From NCBI RefSeq assembly GCF_964048965.1, contig NZ_OZ040189.1:1240001-1304000 (forward strand): a stretch of 64,000 nucleotides of DNA, written 5' to 3'. Made by a program: the position numbers and the translations under genes. The notes under the pieces were generated by a model. The model saw only the letters and a list, made by a program, of their open reading frames with translations, had not been told where the DNA came from and did not search any database. The DNA is from Tenacibaculum sp. 190130A14a. GTDB taxonomy: Bacteria > Bacteroidota > Bacteroidia > Flavobacteriales > Flavobacteriaceae. Shown here in pieces: positions 43,986-52,079 of this stretch. The number at the start of each line of letters is the position of its first letter. Position 1 is the first letter of the stretch.

Positions 43986-45068
43986 ATGTATTTGCAGAAG
44001 CTATCACTAGTGAATTTTAAAAATATTGAATCGCAAACTTTTGAATTTCAAAAGAAGATAAATTGTTTTGTTGGTAATAATGGTATTGGAAAAACCAATG
44101 TGCTAGATGCAATCTATTATTTGTCATTTGCGAAAAGTTATTTTAATTCGATTGCAGGACAGAATATTCGTCATGGACAAGACTTTTTTATGATTGAAGG
44201 TGAGTATATGTTAAGTGAAAGAAATGAGAAAATTTTATGTTCTTTAAAGCGTGGACAAAAGAAAGTGTTGAAGCGTAATGGAAAGGCGTATGAAAAATTT
44301 TCAGAACATATAGGTCAATTACCCTTAGTTATTATTTCTCCTGCAGATAGAGATTTGATTGTAGAAGGAAGTGATACTCGTAGAAAATTTATTGATGGAG
44401 TTATTTCTCAACAAGATAAAAAGTACTTACAAAGTTTAATAAACTATAATAAGGTGGTGAGTCAACGAAATGCCTTGTTAAAGTACTTTGCAGCCAATAG
44501 AACGTTTGACGCGTTGAATTTGAAAGTTTATGATGAACAATTAGTAGAGTACGGAAAAGTTATTTACGAGAAGCGAAGAGCTTTCTTAGATGAGTTTGTG
44601 CCAATTTTTAATGAAAAACATCGTGTGATATCAGGAGAGAATGAAGAAGTGAATTTGCGATATAAGAGTCAGTTGCATGAAACATCATTTGAAGAATTAT
44701 TGACATTAAGTTTAGAAAAAGACAAAATAATTCAGTATACTACAGTAGGAATACATAAAGATGATTTAGGATTTGAAATAGGAGAGTTTCCTATCAAGAA
44801 ATTTGGGTCTCAAGGACAACAAAAATCCTACTTAATCGCTTTAAAATTGGCGCAGTTTGAGTTTATTAAAAGGCAATCAAATGTTACTCCGATTTTATTG
44901 TTGGATGATATTTTTGATAAATTAGATGAGCATCGTGTAGCCCATATTATTGATTTAGTAAATAATGATGAGTTTGGTCAGATTTTTATCACCGATACAC
45001 ATGCAGATAGAACAGAAACAGTTATAAAGCAAAGTAATCAAGAATACCAAGTTTTTAAATTAAGTTAG
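43986..45068 (+). CDS. recF: DNA replication and repair protein RecF
   Basis: A 360-residue ABC-type ATPase that helps load RecA onto gapped DNA. Walker A is [20 protein letters not shown], the signature helix [19 protein letters not shown] and Walker [17 protein letters not shown]. The protein is of standard length. It is followed immediately by a DUF721 gene; this pair is common in bacteria, usually near dnaA and dnaN, though neither is in the window. Confidence 0.97.
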   Translation: MYLQKLSLVNFKNIESQTFEFQKKINCFVGNNGIGKTNVLDAIYYLSFAKSYFNSIAGQNIRHGQDFFMIEGEYMLSERNEKILCSLKRGQKKVLKRNGKAYEKFSEHIGQLPLVIISPADRDLIVEGSDTRRKFIDGVISQQDKKYLQSLINYNKVVSQRNALLKYFAANRTFDALNLKVYDEQLVEYGKVIYEKRRAFLDEFVPIFNEKHRVISGENEEVNLRYKSQLHETSFEELLTLSLEKDKIIQYTTVGIHKDDLGFEIGEFPIKKFGSQGQQKSYLIALKLAQFEFIKRQSNVTPILLLDDIFDKLDEHRVAHIIDLVNNDEFGQIFITDTHADRTETVIKQSNQEYQVFKLS

Positions 45069-45365
45069 ATGGCAAAAAGAGAAAATAATAGTTTTTCTAT
45101 AAAGGATTTAATGGGAAGTTTTATTCAAGAGAATAATTTGAAAAAAGGTTTCCAGAAAATGCATATTGAGGAAGCTTGGGAGAAATTGATGGGAGCAGGA
45201 GTAGCTTCATATACAAGTGAAGTAAAGCTTCAAAACGGAACTCTTATCGTTCGTTTAACTTCTTCTGTACTAAGAGAAGAACTGAGTTACGGAAAAGAGA
45301 AAATCATCAATATGCTAAATCACGAAATGGGAGAAGATTTGGTGAAAAGATTAATGCTAGTCTAA
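45069..45365 (+). CDS. DUF721 family protein
   Basis: A 98-residue protein of the DciA-like DUF721 family: FSIKDLMGSFIQENNL, IEEAWEKLMG, and LQNGTLIVRLTSSVLREELSYGKEKI. DUF721/DciA proteins act with DnaB helicase at replication forks in bacteria lacking DnaC or DnaI, and gene order next to recF fits. Starts on the base following the recF stop. Confidence 0.9.
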   Translation: MAKRENNSFSIKDLMGSFIQENNLKKGFQKMHIEEAWEKLMGAGVASYTSEVKLQNGTLIVRLTSSVLREELSYGKEKIINMLNHEMGEDLVKRLMLV

Positions 45366-45420
45366 AAAGAACTCATATAATGCTCAGTGTAGCTTATATT
45401 AACTTGGGTTATTTAAAGCA

Positions 45421-45451
45421 AAAAACTCGACACATGTTGTATCGAGTTTTT
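45421..45451. terminator. Terminator between convergent DUF721 and ndk genes
   Basis: Arms AAAACTCGA and TCGAGTTTT with an 11-base loop, flanked by A and T runs; usable in both directions. Confidence 0.75.
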
Positions 45452-45475
45452 AATATATGTTAAGAAGTTGTTTTC

Positions 45476-45895
45476 TTAGAACATCTCTCTTCCTGAGAAA
45501 TGGAAAGCACCTTCGATAGCTGCATTTTCATCAGAATCAGAACCGTGAACAGCGTTTTCACCGATAGAAGTAGCGTATAATTGACGGATAGTTCCCTCAG
45601 CAGCTTCAGCTGGGTTAGTAGCACCAATTAAAGTTCTAAAATCTTCAACAGCGTTATCTTTTTCTAAGATAGCAGCAATAATTGGTCCACGAGTCATAAA
45701 CTCTACTAATTCACCAAAGAATGGACGCTCACTGTGCACTCCGTAAAAAGTTTCAGCGTCACGCTTAGTCATTTGAGTTTTTTTCATAGCCACGATTCTA
45801 AATCCTGCAGCGTTGATTTTTTCTAAAATAGCACCAGTATGTCCGTTTTCAACAGCATCTGGTTTAATCATTGTAAAAGTTCTATTTGTTGCCAT
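45476..45895 (-). CDS. ndk: Nucleoside-diphosphate kinase
   Basis: A 139-residue kinase that equilibrates NTP pools through a phosphohistidine. The ATG at 45893-45895 gives [15 protein letters not shown]; a longer TTG frame to 45910 is unlikely. The catalytic histidine is in the NAVHGSDS motif (about residue 115). Standard length. Confidence 0.97.
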   Translation of the reverse strand: MATNRTFTMIKPDAVENGHTGAILEKINAAGFRIVAMKKTQMTKRDAETFYGVHSERPFFGELVEFMTRGPIIAAILEKDNAVEDFRTLIGATNPAEAAEGTIRQLYATSIGENAVHGSDSDENAAIEGAFHFSGREMF

Positions 45896-45993
45896 TTGTA
45901 TAAGTTTCAAAATGTTAAATGTGAATTGTACTACTCGTACAAATCGGCGCGAAATTACATATTTTTTTTAATTTAATTGTATATTCGCCACTT

Positions 45994-47022
45994 ATGATTT
46001 TAAAACGATTTGAAGAGTTAAGAGAATTTCTTGAAAAACCAAGAAATATTGTGGTGATTGGACATAAGAACCCTGACGGGGATGCCGTAGGGTCTACTTT
46101 AGGTTTAAAACATTATTTAGATAAAAAAGGGCATACAGTACAAGTATTGATGCCAAATGAATATCCAGATTTTTTGCACTGGATACCTGGGTCGGAAACA
46201 GTAAAGCGTTTTGATAGACAAAATAATCAGTCAGTGAAAGCTTTAGGAAGATCTGAAATTATTTTTCTTTTAGATTTTAATGCACTCCATAGGGTGGGAG
46301 ATGATATGAAAAATACCTTAGAGAAATATGAACACGATTTTGCTTTGATTGATCATCATCAACAACCAGATGATTTTGCATATATGTATTCAGATACATC
46401 TATGTCATCAACTTGTCAAATGGTATACAATTTTATTGAAATGATGGGAGATGTAGCAATGATTGATAAAAACATAGCAACTTGTTTATATACTGGTATT
46501 ATGACGGATACGGGTTCGTTTCGTTTTCGTTCAACAACAAGTCAAACCCATAAGATAATAGCTGATTTAATAGATAAAGGTGCTGAAAATGATCGTATTC
46601 ATAGTAATGTGCATGATGCGAATTCATACAATAGACTTTTATTATTAGGACAAGCATTAAGTAATTTGAGTATATTACCAGAATATAAAACTGCATTTAT
46701 CTCATTATCTCAAGAAGAAAAAGACAAGTTCAATTATGAAAAAGGAGATACTGAAGGGGTAGTGAATTATGCTTTGTCTCTCAAAGGAATAGTCTTTGGA
46801 GTTATTTTTATTGAAGATAAGGAGCAAGGAATTGTGAAAATTTCTTTTAGGTCTAAGGGTAAGTTCTCCGTAAATCAGTTTGCAAGAAATCATTTTAATG
46901 GTGGGGGACATGATAATGCTGCAGGAGGTAGAAGCACGAGTGGATTAGAAGATACTATAGAAAAATTTAAGACGTTATTACCAACATATAAAGAGGAGTT
47001 GTTAACGAGTTATGAAAGTTAG
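45994..47022 (+). CDS. DHH family phosphoesterase (NrnA-like oligoribonuclease/pAp phosphatase)
   Basis: A 342-residue DHH/DHHA1 enzyme. Metal ligands are visible in HKNPDGDAVGSTLGL, LLDFNA and ALIDHHQQPDDF; the DHHA1 substrate motif HFNGGGHDNAAGG is near the C terminus. Such enzymes degrade nano-RNA or pGpG/c-di-AMP breakdown products. It overlaps gldI by 11 bases, a gene order known from gliding Flavobacteria. Confidence 0.94.
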   Translation: MILKRFEELREFLEKPRNIVVIGHKNPDGDAVGSTLGLKHYLDKKGHTVQVLMPNEYPDFLHWIPGSETVKRFDRQNNQSVKALGRSEIIFLLDFNALHRVGDDMKNTLEKYEHDFALIDHHQQPDDFAYMYSDTSMSSTCQMVYNFIEMMGDVAMIDKNIATCLYTGIMTDTGSFRFRSTTSQTHKIIADLIDKGAENDRIHSNVHDANSYNRLLLLGQALSNLSILPEYKTAFISLSQEEKDKFNYEKGDTEGVVNYALSLKGIVFGVIFIEDKEQGIVKISFRSKGKFSVNQFARNHFNGGGHDNAAGGRSTSGLEDTIEKFKTLLPTYKEELLTSYES

Positions 47023-47542
47023 AATAGCTACAATAGTGTGTTTTATATTGTTGTTTTCTTGCAAAGAACCTGAAGCGAGAAGACCAAAAGGGCATGGAAC
47101 GCAAAACTTTTATAAAGAAATTCTTGAGAAGAGTAAAAAACTAAATAGCTTAGAAAAGAAGCGTTTAGAAAAATGGATTGTTCAAGATACGGTAAATGAT
47201 TATAAGTTATCGCCTTTAGGGTTTTGGTATATGTATCATGTCAAGGATACAGTAGATACAACAACCCCTAAGTTAGAAGATGTTGTTCAAATAGCTTTTG
47301 ATATAACCAGTATGAGTGGAGATACACTTTATAATAAACAAGAAAGAACGTATAAAGTGGATAAAGAAGATTTTGTTCCTGGTTTACAAGATGGAATAAA
47401 GTTGATGAAAAAAGGAGAAACTATTACATTTGTGATTCCGTCATATGTGGCTTTTGGAGTCTCAGGAGATGGAAATAAAATAGGAATTAATCAACCAATA
47501 AAAAGTACAGTTACTTTAATAGATATTAAATCAAGCAATTAA
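47012..47542 (+). CDS. gldI: Gliding-motility lipoprotein GldI (FKBP-type isomerase)
   Basis: A 176-residue lipoprotein with lipobox LLFSC and an FKBP-type peptidyl-prolyl isomerase domain (FVPGLQDGIKLMKKGETITFVIPSYVAFGVSG). GldI is required for gliding in Flavobacterium johnsoniae, probably by helping fold envelope proteins of the gliding and type IX secretion machinery. The gene sits between the DHH and FKBP genes, overlapping the former by 11 bases. Confidence 0.9.
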   Translation: MKVRIATIVCFILLFSCKEPEARRPKGHGTQNFYKEILEKSKKLNSLEKKRLEKWIVQDTVNDYKLSPLGFWYMYHVKDTVDTTTPKLEDVVQIAFDITSMSGDTLYNKQERTYKVDKEDFVPGLQDGIKLMKKGETITFVIPSYVAFGVSGDGNKIGINQPIKSTVTLIDIKSSN

Positions 47543-47544
47543 AA

Positions 47545-48318
47545 ATGAAATTAACTAAAGTTTTAGCAGTAGCAATCGCAGGTATGGCAATTGTTTCTTG
47601 TAATAATGGAGGCTTCAAAGCGAAAAGCTCTCTAGATAATGAATTAGATTCTGTAAGCTACTCATTAGGGTTAGATATGGCTGTGAAAATCAAAGCAAAT
47701 TTTGATGAAATGGACCAAAACTTATTTGTTCAAGGTTTTAAGAACGGGATGGACTCGACAAGTATGTTGATTGAAACTAAAGACGTAAATGAAGTTTTGC
47801 GAGCTTATTTTCAGAAGAAACAACAAGAGAAAATGAAGCAAATGCAAGAAGAGCAAAAGAAAAAAGCTGAAAAGGAATTTGCAGATTATAAGAAAGAGAA
47901 CGAGCAATTTTTAGTTGATAATAAAACTAAAGATGGAGTTCAAACTACGGCAAGTGGTTTACAATATATAGTGGAGAAAGAAGGAGCAGGAGAAGCACCT
48001 ACTGGAAACCAAAGAGTAAAGGTTTTATATAAAGGAACTTTAACGGACGGAACTGTTTTTGATTCGAACGAAAATAGAGAGAGACCATCTGAGTTTGGAA
48101 TAGGACAGGTAATTAAAGGATGGACGGAAGGACTTCAGTTAATGAAGCCGGGAGCTAAGTATAAATTCTTTATTCCTCAAGAATTGGCTTATGGACATCA
48201 ACAGAGAGGTCAACACATTAAGCCGTTTTCAACATTGGTTTTTGAAGTAGAACTAATGGAAGTTGTACAAGACAATTTAGGAGCGGGTCACTCAAAAGGA
48301 GATGGACACGGACACTAA
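47545..48318 (+). CDS. FKBP-type peptidyl-prolyl isomerase lipoprotein (FkpA-like)
   Basis: A 257-residue lipoprotein (lipobox IVSC). The N-terminal domain (about residues 30-130) resembles the FkpA dimerisation helices, with a long charged coil (KKQQEKMKQMQEEQKKKAE). The catalytic FKBP domain follows: VLYKGTLTDGTVFDSN, VIKGWTEGLQLMKPGAKYKFFIP and LAYG. A His/Gly-rich tail (HSKGDGHGH) could bind metal. Starts 2 bases after gldI. Confidence 0.93.
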   Translation: MKLTKVLAVAIAGMAIVSCNNGGFKAKSSLDNELDSVSYSLGLDMAVKIKANFDEMDQNLFVQGFKNGMDSTSMLIETKDVNEVLRAYFQKKQQEKMKQMQEEQKKKAEKEFADYKKENEQFLVDNKTKDGVQTTASGLQYIVEKEGAGEAPTGNQRVKVLYKGTLTDGTVFDSNENRERPSEFGIGQVIKGWTEGLQLMKPGAKYKFFIPQELAYGHQQRGQHIKPFSTLVFEVELMEVVQDNLGAGHSKGDGHGH

Positions 48319-48327
48319 TAAAATATT

Positions 48328-48358
48328 AAAAACACCAACTTTTAAGTTGGTGTTTTTT
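48328..48358 (+). terminator. Terminator after the FKBP gene
   Basis: Arms AACACCAACTT and AAGTTGGTGTT followed by a T run, directly after the FKBP gene and before the cyclophilin-FKBP gene. Confidence 0.85.
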
Positions 48359-48378
48359 ACTTAAACACCCTTTAAAAG

Positions 48379-49425
48379 ATGAGAATTGTAAAGTATTTAT
48401 TGGTATTAACGCTGATTGTTGTTTCTTGTAAATCAGTAAAATACCCGGATTTAGAAAATGGTTTGTATGCAGATATACAAACAAATAAAGGAGATGTATT
48501 GGTAAAGCTCTATGAAAAAGAAGTACCAATGACTGTAGCTAATTTTGTAGCCTTGGCTGAAGGGAATCACCCGAAAGTAACTGATTCTCTTAAGGGGAAG
48601 CCATTTTATGATGGAACTAAGTTTCATAGAGTGATTAAAGACTTTATGATTCAGGGAGGAGACCCTACTGGAACCGGAGGAGGTAATGCAGGATATAAAT
48701 TTGATGATGAATTTCCGATGGATCAAGAAGCTAAGTTAATATACCCTCATGATGGGCCAGGAGTATTGTCGATGGCAAATTCTGGACCAAGTACAAATTC
48801 TAGTCAGTTTTTTATAACACATAAAGAAACACCTTGGTTAAATGGAAAACATTCAGTTTTTGGAAAGGTTAGTATTGGTCAAGATGTTGTGAATGCTGTA
48901 GAACGTGATGATTTTATTAGTAAAGTGGATATTATTAGGGTAGGTAAGGATGCTAAAAAGTTTGATGCTCCTGTTGTTTTTGAAGCAGAATTTGCCAAAG
49001 TAGAAGAGCGTAAAGCAGAAAGAGAGCGAATGATTCGATTAAAGAAAATGAAATTTCAGGAAGAAAAAGAAATTCATAAATCTACAGCTACAGATTCTGG
49101 GCTTAAAATTTTACAACTTCAAGAAGGAGATGGGAAGAAGGTGAATCCAGCAATTCCAACTACAGTACACTACACTTTGTATTTAGATGATGGTACAAAA
49201 ATTGATTCATCTTTGGATAAACAAACTCCATTTACATTTACGTTAGATGATGCTAATATGCCATTAATAGCAGGGTGGAAAGAAGGAGTAAAAACTATGA
49301 AGGAAGGTGGTAAATCACGCTTTTTTATTCCATATTATTTAGGATATGGTGAAGGTGGTTATGGACCTATTCCTGGTAAGTCTGATTTGGTTTTTGAAGT
49401 AGAAGTATTAAAAGTAGGGAAGTAG
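48379..49425 (+). CDS. Cyclophilin-FKBP fusion peptidyl-prolyl isomerase, lipoprotein
   Basis: A 348-residue lipoprotein (lipobox VVSC) with two isomerase folds. The cyclophilin domain (about residues 28-205) shows FHRVIKDFMIQGGDPTGTG, GPGVLSMANSGPSTNSSQFFIT and WLNGKHSVFGKV. After a charged helix (ERKAERERMIRLKKMK) comes an FKBP domain (about residues 240-346) with TVHYTLYLDDGTKIDSS, IAGWKEGVKTMKEGGKSRFFIP and YLGYGEGGYG. Both folds keep family core residues. Third isomerase gene in a row. Confidence 0.93.
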   Translation: MRIVKYLLVLTLIVVSCKSVKYPDLENGLYADIQTNKGDVLVKLYEKEVPMTVANFVALAEGNHPKVTDSLKGKPFYDGTKFHRVIKDFMIQGGDPTGTGGGNAGYKFDDEFPMDQEAKLIYPHDGPGVLSMANSGPSTNSSQFFITHKETPWLNGKHSVFGKVSIGQDVVNAVERDDFISKVDIIRVGKDAKKFDAPVVFEAEFAKVEERKAERERMIRLKKMKFQEEKEIHKSTATDSGLKILQLQEGDGKKVNPAIPTTVHYTLYLDDGTKIDSSLDKQTPFTFTLDDANMPLIAGWKEGVKTMKEGGKSRFFIPYYLGYGEGGYGPIPGKSDLVFEVEVLKVGK

Positions 49426-49426
49426 T

Positions 49427-49993
49427 TTGTTAGATTATATTTTACAAAAAGATAGAGAGTTACTGATCTTCTTAAATAATTTAGGAAGTGAGCAATGGGA
49501 TGGTTTTTGGTTATTTATCACGAATCAATTTAATTGGATACCTCTGTTTGCTTTTATATTGTATCTGGTTTTTAAAAACTTTGGATGGAAAAAGGGATTG
49601 TTTTTGATGCTGTTTATTGCGGTAATGATTACTTTTTCAGATCAGTTTACAAATTTTATTCGAGGAGTATTTGAAAGACTTCGACCTATTAATGATGCTA
49701 CAATAAGTCATTTATTAAGAGAAAAGTTGATTTCTCCTAAAAGTTTTAGTTTTACTTCGGGTCATGCAACTTCATCAATGACAATATCAGTATTTATATT
49801 TTTCTTGCTAAGAAATAAGTATCCAAAATATATAGGTTTGATATTTTTATTTCCTATTGTATTTGCTTACAGTAGAATTTATTTAGGAGTTCATTATCCT
49901 ACAGATATAACAGTAGGAGCTATAAATGGAACTATTATAGGTTTTGTTTTTTATAAATTACACTCTATTCTAACAAAAAGAATTTTCGATTAA
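49427..49993 (+). CDS. PAP2 family phosphatase
   Basis: A 188-residue integral membrane phosphatase with the three PAP2 motifs: RGVFERLRP (phosphate-binding Arg), FTSGHA and SRIYLGVHYPTD. About five helices. It would dephosphorylate a lipid phosphate such as undecaprenyl diphosphate or phosphatidic acid. The start is TTG one base after the previous stop; there is no in-frame ATG before the first helix. Confidence 0.92.
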   Translation: MLDYILQKDRELLIFLNNLGSEQWDGFWLFITNQFNWIPLFAFILYLVFKNFGWKKGLFLMLFIAVMITFSDQFTNFIRGVFERLRPINDATISHLLREKLISPKSFSFTSGHATSSMTISVFIFFLLRNKYPKYIGLIFLFPIVFAYSRIYLGVHYPTDITVGAINGTIIGFVFYKLHSILTKRIFD

Positions 49994-51987
49994 TTCTTTT
50001 TGTTATTGTAGTAAAGGTATTTGGTACTATGATAAAATCCACTTAGTAAGCTATCCATGCTTTGAGTGATAAGTGGTTTTTTCTTATAAATATTTTCAAG
50101 GTTTGTACTATTTAAATTGTACAAACCTTGTTTTTTTGTAGTGGTTGTTTTGTAATAATATAATGAGTCGATGATCAACCCAGCTGATGGTTCTCCTTCT
50201 ATATTTTTGTAAATAAAAGAAGCTGGTTTGGTTAATGTTGAGTCTAAGGCATTAATACCTAAGGTATAGTTGGTGTAATCGATGCGCGCAAGTTCCATGG
50301 TAGTAGGAACAATATCGATTAGGTTTATGTTCTTTTTAATGGTTTGTGGAGCGGCGTATTTTGGTGAATAAATAAAAAGAGGAACATTGTGTCTTAAAAT
50401 CCCTAGTTTATCTTCATTTTCTTTAAAATGAGTAATCTTTTTCATACCTCCTTGATGGTCTCCAAAAAATACAAATATGGTGTTGTCAAAATATCCAGAT
50501 GCTTTAGCTCTTTCAATGAACTTACCAACATTAAAGTCTAAATAACGTAATGCGTTCAATTGTTCTAAAGATCTATATGCTGACTTTTCTAAAGTTTGTT
50601 TGTTAATGTTTTCTTCTTTTAAAGGTTGGTAAGTTTCTTTTGTATCAGGAACTGTAAAAGGCATATGGTTGGTAGCTGTCTGAATATAGGCAACAAAAGG
50701 AGTTTTTTGATTGTGTAATTTTTTTAACTCTTTGTCAGCTTCTTTAAAAAGATCGTAATCGTCAATTCCCCAAACATCTGCTCTATTCTCGTTTTCATAA
50801 CTTCCTTCTTCAAAAACTTTTAAATCATTAATATTAGATTGAAAAACAGCTCTAATATTGGCCCAGTTAGCACTACCACCTAAAAAATAAAGCTTTTCAT
50901 AATTGTTAAATTGATCCAATAATATACGTTGGTTTATAACATTTGGGTTTCTTGAAGCCGACCTAACATTATCTACATCTGGTAAACCAGTGACACTAGC
51001 AAAAACACTTCCTGCAGTAGTTGATTTATGAACATAGTGATTGGTGAAGTTGATACTTTTTTTCATTAAGCTATCCATTACTGGAGTGCTGTTCATAGGA
51101 TTTCCATAAAAACTTAATGCTGCATTCCCCGTAGATTCAAGCATTACAAATACAACATTAGGAGAATGTTTAATAGAATCTTTAAAAGAAGCTGTTCTTG
51201 TAAAATTTAAACTATCACCTTGCATACCTAAATAAGTACGCATTGCAGGATAATATTTTTTAGTTTTTTCAATGTCAAAACCTTCAGATCTGAATTTGAA
51301 ACTATCAAAAAAGTATAAAACTGGGTTTAAACTAAATTGGTTGATGTTTTTATTTTTAGAAAAGAATGCTTGACTCCATCTCAATGGGTAATGAGTAAAG
51401 CTATTGTAAATTCCAAAAGCGAGTATCAGTAAAGTTGTAACAAATAATATGGCTTTTTTCTTCTTACTAGTATTCTCTGTTGCATTTTTGAATTGACTGA
51501 ATAACCACTTGTTAAATTTTATTGATAGAAATATAAAAAGAACGATACCTATCAGTCCTTTAAAAACAGGGTAGCTCTCAAAAAATACTTGAGAAGAAAT
51601 TTTTAGATTTTCAAAGAAGCGCAATGCAGAAGCATTTAAACGTAAGTTTAAATAACTGAAATGCCCAAAGTCGAATAAATAAAAGCTCAATAAGACAAAA
51701 TGTACAATAGAAAAGTAAGTAACACTGATTTTTTGTGCTATTTGTCTTTTGAAAAATGTGTTTGGAATAGAAAATATATAAATAGCAATTGGAATAACTG
51801 CTATAACTGCTAGTTTAATGTCAAATCTTGTACCTAATAAATAAGCTCTTTTAACTTCATTAGTTGCGGCATCAGATAAATCTATACTAAAAGTGTAGAA
51901 AATATATCGTAAAGTAAATAGAAAAATGAAGATAGCTAGAATGTTAGCAAAGGTGTATTTAATGTAATTAGGTACGTTTTTGAACAT
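49990..51987 (-). CDS. LTA synthase-family sulfatase/phosphoglycerol transferase
   Basis: A 665-residue membrane enzyme: five N-terminal helices (to about residue 200) and an extracytoplasmic sulfatase-fold domain. Metal and nucleophile region NVVFVMLESTGNAALS, where the Thr is the expected nucleophile, plus a distal ligand in IFVFFGDHQGG. Gram-negative members include OpgB-like transferases that modify periplasmic glucans or glycolipids with phosphoglycerol or phosphoethanolamine. Convergent 4-base overlap with the PAP2 gene. Confidence 0.9.
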   Translation of the reverse strand: MFKNVPNYIKYTFANILAIFIFLFTLRYIFYTFSIDLSDAATNEVKRAYLLGTRFDIKLAVIAVIPIAIYIFSIPNTFFKRQIAQKISVTYFSIVHFVLLSFYLFDFGHFSYLNLRLNASALRFFENLKISSQVFFESYPVFKGLIGIVLFIFLSIKFNKWLFSQFKNATENTSKKKKAILFVTTLLILAFGIYNSFTHYPLRWSQAFFSKNKNINQFSLNPVLYFFDSFKFRSEGFDIEKTKKYYPAMRTYLGMQGDSLNFTRTASFKDSIKHSPNVVFVMLESTGNAALSFYGNPMNSTPVMDSLMKKSINFTNHYVHKSTTAGSVFASVTGLPDVDNVRSASRNPNVINQRILLDQFNNYEKLYFLGGSANWANIRAVFQSNINDLKVFEEGSYENENRADVWGIDDYDLFKEADKELKKLHNQKTPFVAYIQTATNHMPFTVPDTKETYQPLKEENINKQTLEKSAYRSLEQLNALRYLDFNVGKFIERAKASGYFDNTIFVFFGDHQGGMKKITHFKENEDKLGILRHNVPLFIYSPKYAAPQTIKKNINLIDIVPTTMELARIDYTNYTLGINALDSTLTKPASFIYKNIEGEPSAGLIIDSLYYYKTTTTKKQGLYNLNSTNLENIYKKKPLITQSMDSLLSGFYHSTKYLYYNNKKN

Positions 51988-52028
51988 TTTGATAATCTTT
52001 AAAATGAAGGCAAAGATATTTATAAAAA

Positions 52029-52062
52029 AAAAACACTTGGTACCCCAAGTGTTTTTTTATGA
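52029..52062 (-). terminator. Terminator after clpC
   Basis: Arms AAACACTTGG and CCAAGTGTTT around TACC, with A and T runs, about 20 bases after the clpC stop on the minus strand. Confidence 0.85.
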
Positions 52063-52079
52063 TAAAAAGTTAAGAATTA

